DNA from: Acidimicrobiales bacterium
Lineage (GTDB): Bacteria > Actinomycetota > Acidimicrobiia > Acidimicrobiales > Aldehydirespiratoraceae
Assembly: GCA_033344915.1 (NCBI GenBank)
Contig: JAWPML010000001.1
Coordinates: forward strand, 1,546,369 to 1,610,368
Direction: 5' to 3'
DNA length: 64,000 nucleotides
Translations under genes and position numbers: made by a program
Shown: positions 8,716 through 17,108 of the stretch, one piece after another
Numbering within the stretch: the first letter of the stretch is position 1
Layout: every line of letters starts with the position of its first letter
Notes under the pieces: model-generated
The model's input: the letters and a program-made list of their open reading frames with translations, nothing else
What the model was told of the DNA's origin: nothing
Database searches by the model: none

Positions 8716-9078
8716 GTGGACGAGTCCGCCCGCATCGAGCTCACGCTGCGTCTCTGGGGCACCGGCGCGCCGGAATCCTTCGACGACTATGTCGAGCGGC
8801 TCATCGGCCTGCTCCCCCGCAACCGGGGTCGACTCGAGCGTCGCGCCGCCGAAGTCGACGCCGGCCCCGGCGCGCCCGACGCCCTCCTCGTGATGTCCTT
8901 CCCGGACTCCGCCTCGGTCGACGGGTTCCTGCGGGACCCACTGCGGGTCGACATGGAGGACCTCGCCTCGGCCGCCGTCAGCCGATCGCTGATCACCGAC
9001 AGCCGGCACCGCGACGGTCCCGATGACGACACCGACGCCGAGGTCGTGCCGCTGCGCGCCGACGAGGCCGATGACTGA
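8716..9078 (+). CDS. Small protein of unknown function
   Basis: 120 residues from GTG. The middle part (ESFDDYVERLIGLLPRNRG ... LLVMSFPDSASVDGFLRDP) resembles the small ferredoxin-fold dimeric alpha-beta barrel proteins (ABM/DUF1330-like), in which a 'fps.e....f..dp' motif is common. I call this only tentatively. The last 25 residues are acidic and probably disordered. Its stop overlaps the start of the SET gene by 8 bases, so the two are co-translated. Confidence 0.6.
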   Translation: MDESARIELTLRLWGTGAPESFDDYVERLIGLLPRNRGRLERRAAEVDAGPGAPDALLVMSFPDSASVDGFLRDPLRVDMEDLASAAVSRSLITDSRHRDGPDDDTDAEVVPLRADEADD

Positions 9079-9388
9079 TCGCGTCGAGTCCCGACCGTCA
9101 TCGATCCACGGGCGGGGCGTCTTCGCGACCGCGCCGATCGCAGAGGGCGACCTGGTCGGCAGCTACGAGGGCGACCCGGCGGACGACGATGGCACCTACG
9201 TGCTGTGGGTCGAGGCCGATGACGGCGAGTGGGACGGCATCGAGGGCACCGGCGTCCTGCGCTTCCTGAACCACAGCCGCACGCCCAACGTCGAGTTCGA
9301 CGGCCCGGACCTCTACGCCCTTCGCGACATCGCCGCCGGCGAGGAGCTGCTCTTCGACTACGGCGACGCGTGGGCTGACGTGCCCTAG
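9071..9388 (+). CDS. Minimal SET-domain protein
   Basis: 105 residues. The SET core is almost the whole protein: SSIHGRGVFA at the N-terminus, GTYVLWV in the middle, then LRFLNHSRTPN (the NHS cofactor and pseudoknot motif) and LLFDYGDAW (the catalytic-Tyr region). SET proteins are protein-lysine methyltransferases; bacterial targets are mostly unknown. It overlaps the upstream gene by 8 bases. Its TAG lies in a CTAG shared with the converging thiD stop. Confidence 0.8.
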   Translation: MTDRVESRPSSIHGRGVFATAPIAEGDLVGSYEGDPADDDGTYVLWVEADDGEWDGIEGTGVLRFLNHSRTPNVEFDGPDLYALRDIAAGEELLFDYGDAWADVP

Positions 9389-10155
9389 CCCTGCCCACCG
9401 AGGTGACGATGGGCGACCGGACCCACCGAACCCGGCGGACCGAGCTGCCACGCGGCGCTGTCGCGGAGTCGATCGGTGACGAAGTCCTTCGCCTCGATGA
9501 CGGCATCACGAACGTCCCGGCCGAGGGCGAGCCCCGCGGTCACCGCGGCAGCGAAGGTGCAACCGCTCCCCCGCACGTTGCGGGTGTCGATCCACTCACC
9601 GGGAAGCGTCGTAGAGGAGCCGGAGGGGTCGATCAGCAGGTCGGTGGCGTCGCGGCGGCCGCCGGTCACGACCACGAGCGGGGCGCCGAGGGCCGCCAAT
9701 GCGGCGGCGTCCGGGCCGAGCAAGGCCGCCTCGGCCTGATTCGGGGTGAGCACCGCGGCCCGGGGATACAGCAGGGCGCGGGCGGCCGTCTCGACGTCAT
9801 CCGCCACGAAGCGCTCACCCGTGCCGGTCACCATCACCGGGTCGACCACCGGGGCCGGCAGCAGGCCCGGGCCGATCCGGTCGGCGATGATCTCCACATG
9901 CGCGGCCGATGACAGCAGGCCGACCTTCAGGGCACTGACGGTCACGTCGGCGAGGATCTGGTCCAACTGGGCGGCGAGGAGCTCCGGGTCCGTGGGGCTG
10001 ACCCGCTCGACCGAGCCGAACCGCTGGGCCGTCACCGCGGTGACGGCCACCATCCCGTGTACCCCGAAGGCGGCGAACGTCGTCAGATCGGCCGCGACGC
10101 CGGCTCCACCGAGCGGATCGTGCGCAGCGATGGCGAGGGCGATCGGTGGTTGCAC
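9385..10155 (-). CDS. thiD: Hydroxymethylpyrimidine (phosphate) kinase
   Basis: 256 residues from GTG 10155. AIAAHDPLGGAGVAADLTTF is the ThiD substrate-binding N-terminus (usually SDSGGGAGIQADLKTF), followed by VTAVTAQ, VDPVMVTGTGE, LTPNQAEA and the ribokinase-type anion hole VRGSGCTFAAA. It phosphorylates HMP and HMP-phosphate in thiamine synthesis. In the first motif 'SDSSGGAG' is replaced by 'HDPLGGAG'. The position of the motif right after the GTG fixes the start. Confidence 0.88.
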   Translation of the reverse strand: MQPPIALAIAAHDPLGGAGVAADLTTFAAFGVHGMVAVTAVTAQRFGSVERVSPTDPELLAAQLDQILADVTVSALKVGLLSSAAHVEIIADRIGPGLLPAPVVDPVMVTGTGERFVADDVETAARALLYPRAAVLTPNQAEAALLGPDAAALAALGAPLVVVTGGRRDATDLLIDPSGSSTTLPGEWIDTRNVRGSGCTFAAAVTAGLALGRDVRDAVIEAKDFVTDRLRDSAAWQLGPPGSVGPVAHRHLGGQG

Positions 10156-10208
10156 ACCGCCGATCGTGCCACACCGCGGTCGGAGCCTCCGCACACGCGA
10201 GACTGCGG

Positions 10209-10763
10209 ATGATGCACGAATCGACCCGTGGCCGGCTGCTGGTGGCGACACCATCGCTTCTCGACCCCAATTTCGTGCGCACGGTCATCTTCATGCTCGA
10301 ACACAACGAGGAGGGCGCCATCGGTGTCGTCCTCAACCGGCCGAGCGAGTTGCCGGTCGCGACCACCATCGAGCCCTGGGCCGGTCGCACGGTTCCGCCC
10401 AGCGTGATCTTCCTCGGCGGACCGGTCTCCCCGTCCTCCGTGATCGCGCTGGCCTCCGTCTCGCTCGACGACGCGGGCGCCAACTGGAACCAGATCCTCG
10501 GCCGCATCGGCACGGTGGATCTCGACGTCGACCCGACCGAGGTGCCCGGTCTCGACGAGGTCCGCATGTTCGCCGGTTACGCCGGCTGGTCGGGGGGCCA
10601 GCTCGAGGCGGAGCTGCACGACGACGGATGGTTCGTGGTCGACGCCGAGCTCACCGACGTGCACACCGATGACCCGTTCGAACTCTGGTGGGAGGTCGTC
10701 GGCCGCCAGCCCGGGCCCATCGGGCGCCTCGCCCACTACCCGCGGGATCCGAGGGACAACTGA
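10209..10763 (+). CDS. YqgE/AlgH family protein
   Basis: 184 residues. RGRLLVATPSLLDPNF, FMLEHNEEGAIGVVLNRP, IFLGGPVS, MFAGYAGWSGGQLEAEL and WFVVDA are the signature blocks of the DUF179/AlgH family. The family is widespread and first named as a regulator of alginate synthesis in Pseudomonas, but its biochemical role is not settled. ATG at 10209 is followed by a second ATG at 10212; a GAGACT lies 7 bases before the latter, a weak leaderless signal. The stop is next to that of the converging SGNH gene. Confidence 0.88.
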   Translation: MMHESTRGRLLVATPSLLDPNFVRTVIFMLEHNEEGAIGVVLNRPSELPVATTIEPWAGRTVPPSVIFLGGPVSPSSVIALASVSLDDAGANWNQILGRIGTVDLDVDPTEVPGLDEVRMFAGYAGWSGGQLEAELHDDGWFVVDAELTDVHTDDPFELWWEVVGRQPGPIGRLAHYPRDPRDN

Positions 10764-11891
10764 CTAGCGGAAGTCCCAGAGCTCGATCATCGCGTCGAAC
10801 ACCAGGTCGGCCACCCACGACGCCGCGCTGCGGGTGAGGTGCACCCCGTCGTCGATCCGGGCGCGGATCTGGTCACCATCGGGGCCGACGATGCGTTGGG
10901 CGTAGCCGCCGTCACCGCCGAACAGCGGCCAGATGTCGATGGCGCTCACGAAATCACGCTCGGCGATGACCACGGCCGCGAGGGCGTTGATCTGCTCGAT
11001 GCCGTCATCGAGACCGCCGTCGCGCATCGGCGGCTGGGTCACCCAGAAGACGTGACGGCCGTCCTTCTCGAGCAGGTCGAAGGTGATCCCCAGGCGGCGA
11101 CTCCACTCGGCCTGCCACTCCGGTGAGCCCTCCACGAGTCGGTTGCCGTCGGCGTCGGTCATGTCCTGGTGGTCGTTGGCGCCGATGAACAGCACGACGG
11201 CTTCGGGATTCGAGTCGGCGTCCACCTCGCGCAGCCGCGCCGGCCAGTTGAAGTAGTCGGGACGGGCGAGGCTCGTCGAGATCTCGTGTTGGACCTCGAC
11301 GTCGAGGGCCAGGTCCGACTCGGTCGTGATCGCATCCGCGAGGTACTCCGCCTGGCTGTCACCGCCGACGAAGACCGTGAGTGGCGCCGAGTCGTCGACC
11401 ACCCGGATCGGGCCGTCCGGAACGGTCGTCGTCGTGGTCGAGGACGTCGACGACGTGACCGGGTCGTCGCCGGGTTCGACCATCGGATCGTCGTCGGTCG
11501 GGTCGTCGTCGAGTCCGGCGTCGGCTGCGACCTCGTCGATCGAGTCGATGCGCTCGGCCGCGTCCTCCCCCGCGCCGCGCACGTCGCGAATCCAGTCGTA
11601 GGGGCGGTTGAGGGAGAGGAAGTTGGCCACCCGGTCGATGCCTTCGGCCACTGCGACCTGCCGGTCCCGGGTCGGGCCGAACTCCTGGCGCTCGGCGATC
11701 TCGACGATCTTGCCCGAGGTCAGCAGGGTGGCGAGGAGTAGGCAGGAGACGGCGGCGATCACGGCCGACCGCACGTCGGAGGTGTGCTGAGAGAGATCCT
11801 TCTCGCGGGCGTCCTGGAACTGCTCGTCGTCCCACGTGTGGCCCCGCTCACGCGGCGTCGTCGCTCGCTGCAGGGGGTCCGAATGCTTCAT
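10764..11891 (-). CDS. Membrane-anchored SGNH hydrolase-like protein, partner of MBOAT
   Basis: 375 residues. One membrane segment (about 41-60, AVIAAVSCLLLATLLT) is followed by an acidic and Thr/Ser-rich linker (about 125-160) and an SGNH-fold domain: FVGGDSQAEYL holds the candidate catalytic Ser, LFIGANDHQD the Asn, and DDGVHLT the Asp/His pair. It lies 18 bases downstream of an MBOAT acyltransferase gene. In alginate, peptidoglycan and cell-wall polysaccharide O-acetylation, an MBOAT carries acetyl across the membrane and an SGNH protein transfers it, so I infer that role here. The polymer is unknown. Confidence 0.78.
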   Translation of the reverse strand: MKHSDPLQRATTPRERGHTWDDEQFQDAREKDLSQHTSDVRSAVIAAVSCLLLATLLTSGKIVEIAERQEFGPTRDRQVAVAEGIDRVANFLSLNRPYDWIRDVRGAGEDAAERIDSIDEVAADAGLDDDPTDDDPMVEPGDDPVTSSTSSTTTTTVPDGPIRVVDDSAPLTVFVGGDSQAEYLADAITTESDLALDVEVQHEISTSLARPDYFNWPARLREVDADSNPEAVVLFIGANDHQDMTDADGNRLVEGSPEWQAEWSRRLGITFDLLEKDGRHVFWVTQPPMRDGGLDDGIEQINALAAVVIAERDFVSAIDIWPLFGGDGGYAQRIVGPDGDQIRARIDDGVHLTRSAASWVADLVFDAMIELWDFR

Positions 11892-11909
11892 GTGCTCACA
11901 CCCCTCTCC

Positions 11910-13418
11910 TCAGAACTGGAAGTAGATGAACTCGGAAATGCCCTCGGGACCGAGAGCGACGACGACCATGATCCATGCCGCGAACGCCACAGAGACCGCG
12001 ACCGGCGGCACGTGGGAGAACAGGGCGGACCACTGACGGGCCAACAGTGGCGGGACGTACTGGGCGGCGATCGAACCGACGATCACCAGGACGACCAACG
12101 GATTGACGAGCTCGGGCGTGACGGTCCACCCGGAGAAGAGGGCACCGAGCACGTCGCCGGCGCGCCCGAGCGAGTCGCTGTTGAAGATCACCCAGCCGAT
12201 GCACACGAAGTGGAAGGTGACCAACCGGCCGAGCCAGAGAGACCGCACCTCGAGCGGCGTGAACGGCACCGGCGACGACGGATCCTCTCGCCAGGCATCG
12301 ACGGCCGCGCCGGAGTGGAGCCGCGCGATCTCCTTGATCCGGACGTCGCGGGAGTCGAGTGGCGTGTCCAGTTCGCCGCGGAGATCGGACAGCAGCCGCT
12401 CCCCCGCCATGCCGAACCCCTGGTAGAGCCCCCACACGACGAACGTCCCCGCGGCGCCGTGCCACAGCCCGCCGAGACCCATCGTGATCAGCAGGTTCCG
12501 ATAGGTGGTCAACCGGCCCTTCCGGTTGCCGCCGAGCGGGAAGTAGAGATAGTCCCGCAGCCACCGCGACAGCGTCATGTGCCAACGCCGCCAGAAGTCC
12601 TGGACCGACACGGCCGCGTAGGGCCGATCGAAGTTCTGCGGGAACCGGAACCCGAGGAGCAGGGCGATCCCGATCGCCATGTCGGTGTAGCCGCTGAAGT
12701 CGGCGTACAGCTGGATCGCGTAGCCGTAGATCCCGAACAGGATGTCGACGGCGCCGTACTCGCCGGGCGTCCCGAACGCGTCGTCGACGATCGCCCGGCC
12801 CAGGAAGTCGGCGATCACGACCTTCTTCAGCAGGCCGCGCCCGATCAGCACCACCGCACGACCGGCCTCGACCTGGTCCGGCACCCGTTCGGACCGGAGC
12901 TCCGGCAGGAACTCGGTGGCCCGAACGATCGGGCCGGCGACGAGCTGCGGGAAGAACGACAGGTACACGGCGAAGTCGAGCAGCGGGGCCGGCGGCGTGT
13001 CCTTGCGGTACACGTCCACGACATAGCTGATGCCCTGGAACGTGAAGAACGAGATCCCGATCGGCAACACGATGTCGAGCGCCGGGCTGGACAGGCCGAG
13101 GTTGCGATCCAGCGAGTCGGTGAAGAAGTCGTAGTACTTGAAGAAGGCGAGCACGCCGAGATCGAGCACCACCGCGACGCTGAGCGCGAGCTTGCGGGCC
13201 GCGTCGTTCGGGCCGCGGTGGATGGCGATCGCCGCGATCTCGTTGCCCACCGTCATCAGCGCGAGGAGGGCCAGGAAGCGGACGTCCCAATAGCCGTAGA
13301 AGTAGTACGACGCGGCGAGCACGAAGAGCTTCCAGGCGGTCACGTGCCGGCGCAACATCCAGCTCACGGGGAGCACCACGGCGAAAAACGCCGCGAAGGT
13401 GAATGTCGGGAACAGCAC
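11910..13418 (-). CDS. MBOAT-family O-acyltransferase (AlgI-like)
   Basis: 502 residues from GTG 13418, with AGGAGG 11 bases upstream. About ten hydrophobic segments are seen. Family blocks include YYFYGYWD, LPIGISFFTFQGISY, AGPIVRATEF, ADFSGYTDMAIG, FWRRWHMTLSRWLRDY and GLGGLWHGA, whose His is the catalytic residue of the family. It is expected to move acetyl groups from a cytoplasmic donor to an extracellular polysaccharide together with the SGNH protein encoded next. The frame runs upstream to 13547, but that part overlaps the divergent promoter. Confidence 0.87.
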   Translation of the reverse strand: MLFPTFTFAAFFAVVLPVSWMLRRHVTAWKLFVLAASYYFYGYWDVRFLALLALMTVGNEIAAIAIHRGPNDAARKLALSVAVVLDLGVLAFFKYYDFFTDSLDRNLGLSSPALDIVLPIGISFFTFQGISYVVDVYRKDTPPAPLLDFAVYLSFFPQLVAGPIVRATEFLPELRSERVPDQVEAGRAVVLIGRGLLKKVVIADFLGRAIVDDAFGTPGEYGAVDILFGIYGYAIQLYADFSGYTDMAIGIALLLGFRFPQNFDRPYAAVSVQDFWRRWHMTLSRWLRDYLYFPLGGNRKGRLTTYRNLLITMGLGGLWHGAAGTFVVWGLYQGFGMAGERLLSDLRGELDTPLDSRDVRIKEIARLHSGAAVDAWREDPSSPVPFTPLEVRSLWLGRLVTFHFVCIGWVIFNSDSLGRAGDVLGALFSGWTVTPELVNPLVVLVIVGSIAAQYVPPLLARQWSALFSHVPPVAVSVAFAAWIMVVVALGPEGISEFIYFQF

Positions 13419-13485
13419 GGAAAGCTCGACCTCCTGTCCGCCCCGGCCGAAGAGTATCCCCGCGATGTCGACCGCCGATGGAGGG

Positions 13486-13491
13486 TAGGTT
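13486..13491 (+). promoter_or_regulatory. Leaderless -10 box for the HelD-like gene
   Basis: TAGGTT followed by 9 bases and the ATG at 13501. Confidence 0.4.
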
Positions 13492-13500
13492 CGCGCCCCT

Positions 13501-15558
13501 ATGTCTGACGGAGCGGACCCCGCCGGGACCCACCCCGACCATGCCACCGAGCAGGCCTACCTCCGCCGCGCCCGCGCCGCACTGGAGGCGATGGCGGTCC
13601 GTTCGGCGCGGGCGCTCGAGTTCAGCGAGCAACGCGTCCGCGACGAGGACTCGGTCGACGCCAAGATCGCCCGGGCCCACATGGCGGACCGCCGCGCCGC
13701 GGTCGATGTCGGTGCGGTCACCCTGTGCTTCGGCCGAATCGACGAAGACCCGGTGACGACCGACGGCGACCGGTGGTACGTCGGCCGGCGCCACATCGAG
13801 GACGAGGCGGGCACGCCGGTGATCGTCGACTGGCGGGCTCCGGTGGCGATCCCGTTCTACCGGGCGACCGCGGTCGACGCCTTCGGCCTCGCCCGTCGCC
13901 GGCGGTTCTCGTGCGACGTCGACGAGCTCGTGGCCATCTTCGACGAGCAACTGGACGACCCGGACTCCATCACCGCCGCCGGGATCCCCGATCCGGTCCT
14001 CGCCGAGATCGAACGGGGCCGCAGCGGCGAGATGTCCGACATCGTGGCCACCATCGCCGCCGAGCAGGACGAGATCATCCGGGCTCCGCTCGACGAGTGC
14101 CTGCTGGTGCAGGGTGGGCCGGGCACCGGCAAGACGGCGGTCGGGCTGCACCGGGCCGCGTACCTGCTGTTCGAACACCGCGAGGCGCTCTCCCAGAGCC
14201 ATGTCCTCGTCATCGGACCGAACCCGGTGTTCCTGCGCTATGTGGCGAACGTGCTGCCGTCGCTCGGTGAGACGGCGGTGAGTCAGGCGACGGTCACCTC
14301 CCTGCTCAGCTCACGCGTGCGGGTGCGAGCCGACGAGCCACCGGACGTCGTCGAGGTGAAGGGCCGGGCGGTGATGGCCGACGTGCTCCGCCGGCTCGCG
14401 ACCGCTCGGATCAAGGCGCCGACGGAGGAGCAGTCGGTGCCGATCGGGCTTCGGTCACTGCGCTTCCCGCCCGATGTCGTCGCCGCCGCGATCACGACCG
14501 CCCGCGACAACGATCTCCCGCTCAACGACGCGAAGGGCGTCTTCACCGAGGTGTTGCTGCGCGACGCCCGTCGCCAGCTCATCGATCGCGACGTAGCTCA
14601 GGAGGACCTCGCTCGCATCCTTCCCGAGCTGCGCAAGAGCGACGGATTCAGGAAGCTGGTGGACAGGGTCTGGCCGAGCCTGAGCGGCGCCCAGGTCGTC
14701 CGCTCCCTGCTCGGCAGCCCGACCAACCGACGTCGGGCGGTCGACGGTCTGCTCTCCGCCGAGGACGCGGACCTGCTCCAGCGTGCGAACGCCAAGAAGA
14801 TCGCCGACGAGCCCTGGACGGCTGCCGACCTGGCGCTGCTGGACGAGGCGAACGCGCTCACCGCGGGCGGCGGCCGCCGGTACGGCCACGTCGTGGTCGA
14901 CGAAGCCCAGGACCTCTCGGCCATGGCGCTGCGGGCGGCCGGGCGCCGCGCCGCCGGCGGCTCGATGACGATCCTCGGCGACATCGCCCAGGCGACCGGC
15001 GTCGGCGCCCAGACGTCCTGGGACGCCGTGACGACCGGGCTCGGAGTCGACGCGGACATCGTGCGGCGACGCGAGCTGACGATCGGCTACCGCGTGCCCG
15101 GCCCCATCCTCGACTACGCGAACCAGCTCCTCACCGTCACGGCGCCCGACATCACCCCGAGCTCCTCGATCCGCGACCGTGGCGCCGGCGCTGAGCACCA
15201 CGAGGTCGCCGACGCCGCACTGGCCGGCACCGTGGCCGAACTGGCAGCCGCCGTCGGCGAGGACTGGGCGACGATCGGCGTGGTGGCGATGCCGGACCGC
15301 ATGGACGAGATCCTGGTGGCGCTCGACGCAGCCGGTCTCGCCGCCGGCGACACCCGCCGGGCCCTCGCGCTGGATCAGCCGATCTCGGTCGTCGACCCGC
15401 CGACGGCGAAGGGGCTCGAGTTCGATGTCACGATCGTCGTCGAACCGGACGCGTTCACGTCGCTGCCGAACGGACTGCGGCTGCTCTACGTCGCGCTGAC
15501 CCGCTCGGTCCAGCGACTGCTGGTCGTGCGCAGCCGGCCGATGCCCGCCCCGCTCTGA
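13501..15558 (+). CDS. HelD/HelR-like UvrD-family ATPase (RNA polymerase recycling)
   Basis: 685 residues. The N-terminal part has a coiled arm (about 15-65) and then YVGRRHIED...VDWRAPVAIPFYRA, the hallmark of HelD proteins. The split helicase core has Walker A QGGPGTGKTAVGLHR near residue 205, Walker B VVVDEAQDLS (about 465), and C-terminal VVDPPTAKGLEFDVTIVVEP and LLYVALTRSVQRLLVV. HelD proteins remove stalled RNA polymerase from DNA; the actinobacterial HelR type also gives rifampicin tolerance. The length of about 690 residues fits. Rifampicin-related expression cannot be read from the sequence. Confidence 0.85.
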   Translation: MSDGADPAGTHPDHATEQAYLRRARAALEAMAVRSARALEFSEQRVRDEDSVDAKIARAHMADRRAAVDVGAVTLCFGRIDEDPVTTDGDRWYVGRRHIEDEAGTPVIVDWRAPVAIPFYRATAVDAFGLARRRRFSCDVDELVAIFDEQLDDPDSITAAGIPDPVLAEIERGRSGEMSDIVATIAAEQDEIIRAPLDECLLVQGGPGTGKTAVGLHRAAYLLFEHREALSQSHVLVIGPNPVFLRYVANVLPSLGETAVSQATVTSLLSSRVRVRADEPPDVVEVKGRAVMADVLRRLATARIKAPTEEQSVPIGLRSLRFPPDVVAAAITTARDNDLPLNDAKGVFTEVLLRDARRQLIDRDVAQEDLARILPELRKSDGFRKLVDRVWPSLSGAQVVRSLLGSPTNRRRAVDGLLSAEDADLLQRANAKKIADEPWTAADLALLDEANALTAGGGRRYGHVVVDEAQDLSAMALRAAGRRAAGGSMTILGDIAQATGVGAQTSWDAVTTGLGVDADIVRRRELTIGYRVPGPILDYANQLLTVTAPDITPSSSIRDRGAGAEHHEVADAALAGTVAELAAAVGEDWATIGVVAMPDRMDEILVALDAAGLAAGDTRRALALDQPISVVDPPTAKGLEFDVTIVVEPDAFTSLPNGLRLLYVALTRSVQRLLVVRSRPMPAPL

Positions 15559-15559
15559 G

Positions 15560-16324
15560 TCACGCCCGGTCGCCGTGGCGGCCCGCCCCTTCGGCGAACC
15601 GGGTGGCCCCCTCCAACGACTCGCCACTGAAGAGGGTGCCGCGTCCGATCTCGGTCTCGTTCAGCAGGGCGTCGTCGAGCGACATGCCCCATTGCTGCTT
15701 GGACGACAGGAGGTCGCCCCGCATGCAGATCGGCGGCAGTTCGGCCAGCTCGTGGGCGAGCGCGAGCGCCGTCGCCCGCGCCTCGCCGGGGGCACACGAG
15801 CGGTTGACGAGCCCCATGCGCACGGCCTCGTCGCCGCTGACCCCCCGTCCGGTGAGGATCAGGTCGTTGGCGTGGGACGCCCCGATCAGGCGGGGCAGGC
15901 GGATCGTGCCGCCGTCGACCAGGGGCACGCCCCAGCGCCGGCAGTAGACGCCGAACACCGCATCGGACGCCGCCACCCGCAGGTCGCACCACGCGGCGAG
16001 CTCGATCCCACCGGCGACCGCGAACCCCTCGACCGCCGCGATCACCGGCTTGTCCAACGTGAGGCGGGTGGGTCCCATCGGGCCCGGGCCGTCGAGTTCG
16101 ACCCGATTGCCGCCGCCCTCCGCGACCGCTTTCAGGTCCGCCCCCGCGCAGAACGTGCCGTTGGCCCCGGTGAGCACCGCCGCCCGTTGCTCGTCGTTCG
16201 CCGCGAACGCCTCGAACGCCGCGAGCAGCTCCCCGGCCGTCTCCCGATCCACGGCGTTGCGGCGTTCGGGTCGATCGATCGTGACGATCAGGACGGGGCC
16301 ATCGGTTTCGACGTGGACTGCCAT
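15560..16324 (-). CDS. Enoyl-CoA hydratase/isomerase family protein
   Basis: 254 residues. Crotonase fold: RPERRNAVDRET, FCAGADLKAV (first oxyanion-hole block), GFAVAGGIELAAWCDLRVA (second), and GVYCRRWGVPLVDGGTIRLPRLIG. The catalytic region resembles the non-hydratase crotonases as much as FadB-like hydratases, so the reaction is open. It is monocistronic. A TACCGT box 6 bases before the ATG supports the start, and the stop abuts that of the converging HelD-like gene. Confidence 0.85.
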   Translation of the reverse strand: MAVHVETDGPVLIVTIDRPERRNAVDRETAGELLAAFEAFAANDEQRAAVLTGANGTFCAGADLKAVAEGGGNRVELDGPGPMGPTRLTLDKPVIAAVEGFAVAGGIELAAWCDLRVAASDAVFGVYCRRWGVPLVDGGTIRLPRLIGASHANDLILTGRGVSGDEAVRMGLVNRSCAPGEARATALALAHELAELPPICMRGDLLSSKQQWGMSLDDALLNETEIGRGTLFSGESLEGATRFAEGAGRHGDRA

Positions 16325-16330
16325 GCCTGC

Positions 16331-16336
16331 ACGGTA
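16331..16336 (-). promoter_or_regulatory. Leaderless -10 box for the 16324 crotonase
   Basis: On the minus strand TACCGT is followed by 6 bases and the ATG at 16324. Confidence 0.5.
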
Positions 16337-16386
16337 GGCCGCGTCGATGCGCAGGGCGCAAGGTTGTGCACGAACACCTGTTCGGA

Positions 16387-16392
16387 TAGCGT
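16387..16392 (+). promoter_or_regulatory. Leaderless -10 box for the AlkB-like gene
   Basis: TAGCGT followed by 8 bases and the ATG at 16401. It is divergent from the crotonase promoter 50 bases away. Confidence 0.5.
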
Positions 16393-16400
16393 GTCTCGCC

Positions 16401-17108
16401 ATGGCGGTGCTCGGCACGTACCAGACCACCCTGTTCGCCCAAGGCGATCCGGCCGTGGTCGCCGACACCGCCGTCCAACGCATCACCCTCGACGAGTGCA
16501 GTTGGGTCGACCTCAGCCGCAACTGGCTGACGGGCGCCGACGCCCTCCTCGATCGCCTCGCCCACGAGATCCCGTGGCGAGGCGGCCGCCGGCCCATGTA
16601 CGGGCGCCTCGTCGAGGAACCCCGGCTCCACGGGCGCATCGACACCGAGATCCCCGAACACCGGGATCTGCTCGAGACGATGCAGGACTGGCTCGAGTCC
16701 CGCTACGGCGGGGAGATCAGCCCCAACTTCGTGAACTACTACCGCGACGGTTCCGACTCCGTCGCCTGGCACGCGGACCGGATCGGCACCCACCAGATCG
16801 ACCCGATCGTCGCCATCGTCTCGCTCGGCGGACCGCGCCGGTTCGGGTTGCGGCCCATGGGCGGCGGCGAGTCCGTCCGTCTCACCCTCGGCTCCGGCGA
16901 CCTCCTCGTGATGGGCGGCGCCTGCCAGCACAGTTGGGAGCACTGTGTGCCGAAGATGGCGGACGCGGCGCCCCGGATGAGCATCACGATGCGCCATGTC
17001 GCCGACGGGCCCGGCACCGGCTCCGGGGACGACTGGTGGTACCGGGAGAGCTCAGGCCGTGACCACGACCCGCACGCGGGCCAGATTGACGATGCGGCGC
17101 TGCGGTGA
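16401..17108 (+). CDS. AlkB-like 2-oxoglutarate/Fe(II) dioxygenase
   Basis: 235 residues. The iron site is complete: AWHADRIG gives HxD, and QHSWEHCVPK the distal His. RMSITMRH carries the Arg that binds 2-oxoglutarate. NFVNYYRDGSDSVAWH is the usual lead-in. AlkB proteins remove alkyl groups from DNA or RNA bases by oxidation. The last 57 bases overlap the 3' end of the converging esterase-like gene, so the C-terminal tail after about residue 215 is probably not essential. Confidence 0.87.
   Translation: MAVLGTYQTTLFAQGDPAVVADTAVQRITLDECSWVDLSRNWLTGADALLDRLAHEIPWRGGRRPMYGRLVEEPRLHGRIDTEIPEHRDLLETMQDWLESRYGGEISPNFVNYYRDGSDSVAWHADRIGTHQIDPIVAIVSLGGPRRFGLRPMGGGESVRLTLGSGDLLVMGGACQHSWEHCVPKMADAAPRMSITMRHVADGPGTGSGDDWWYRESSGRDHDPHAGQIDDAALR

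Noticed and set aside
11784-13508. 574-codon plus-strand frame opposite the MBOAT gene
   Set aside because: It is antisense to a clear acyltransferase and has no recognisable domain.
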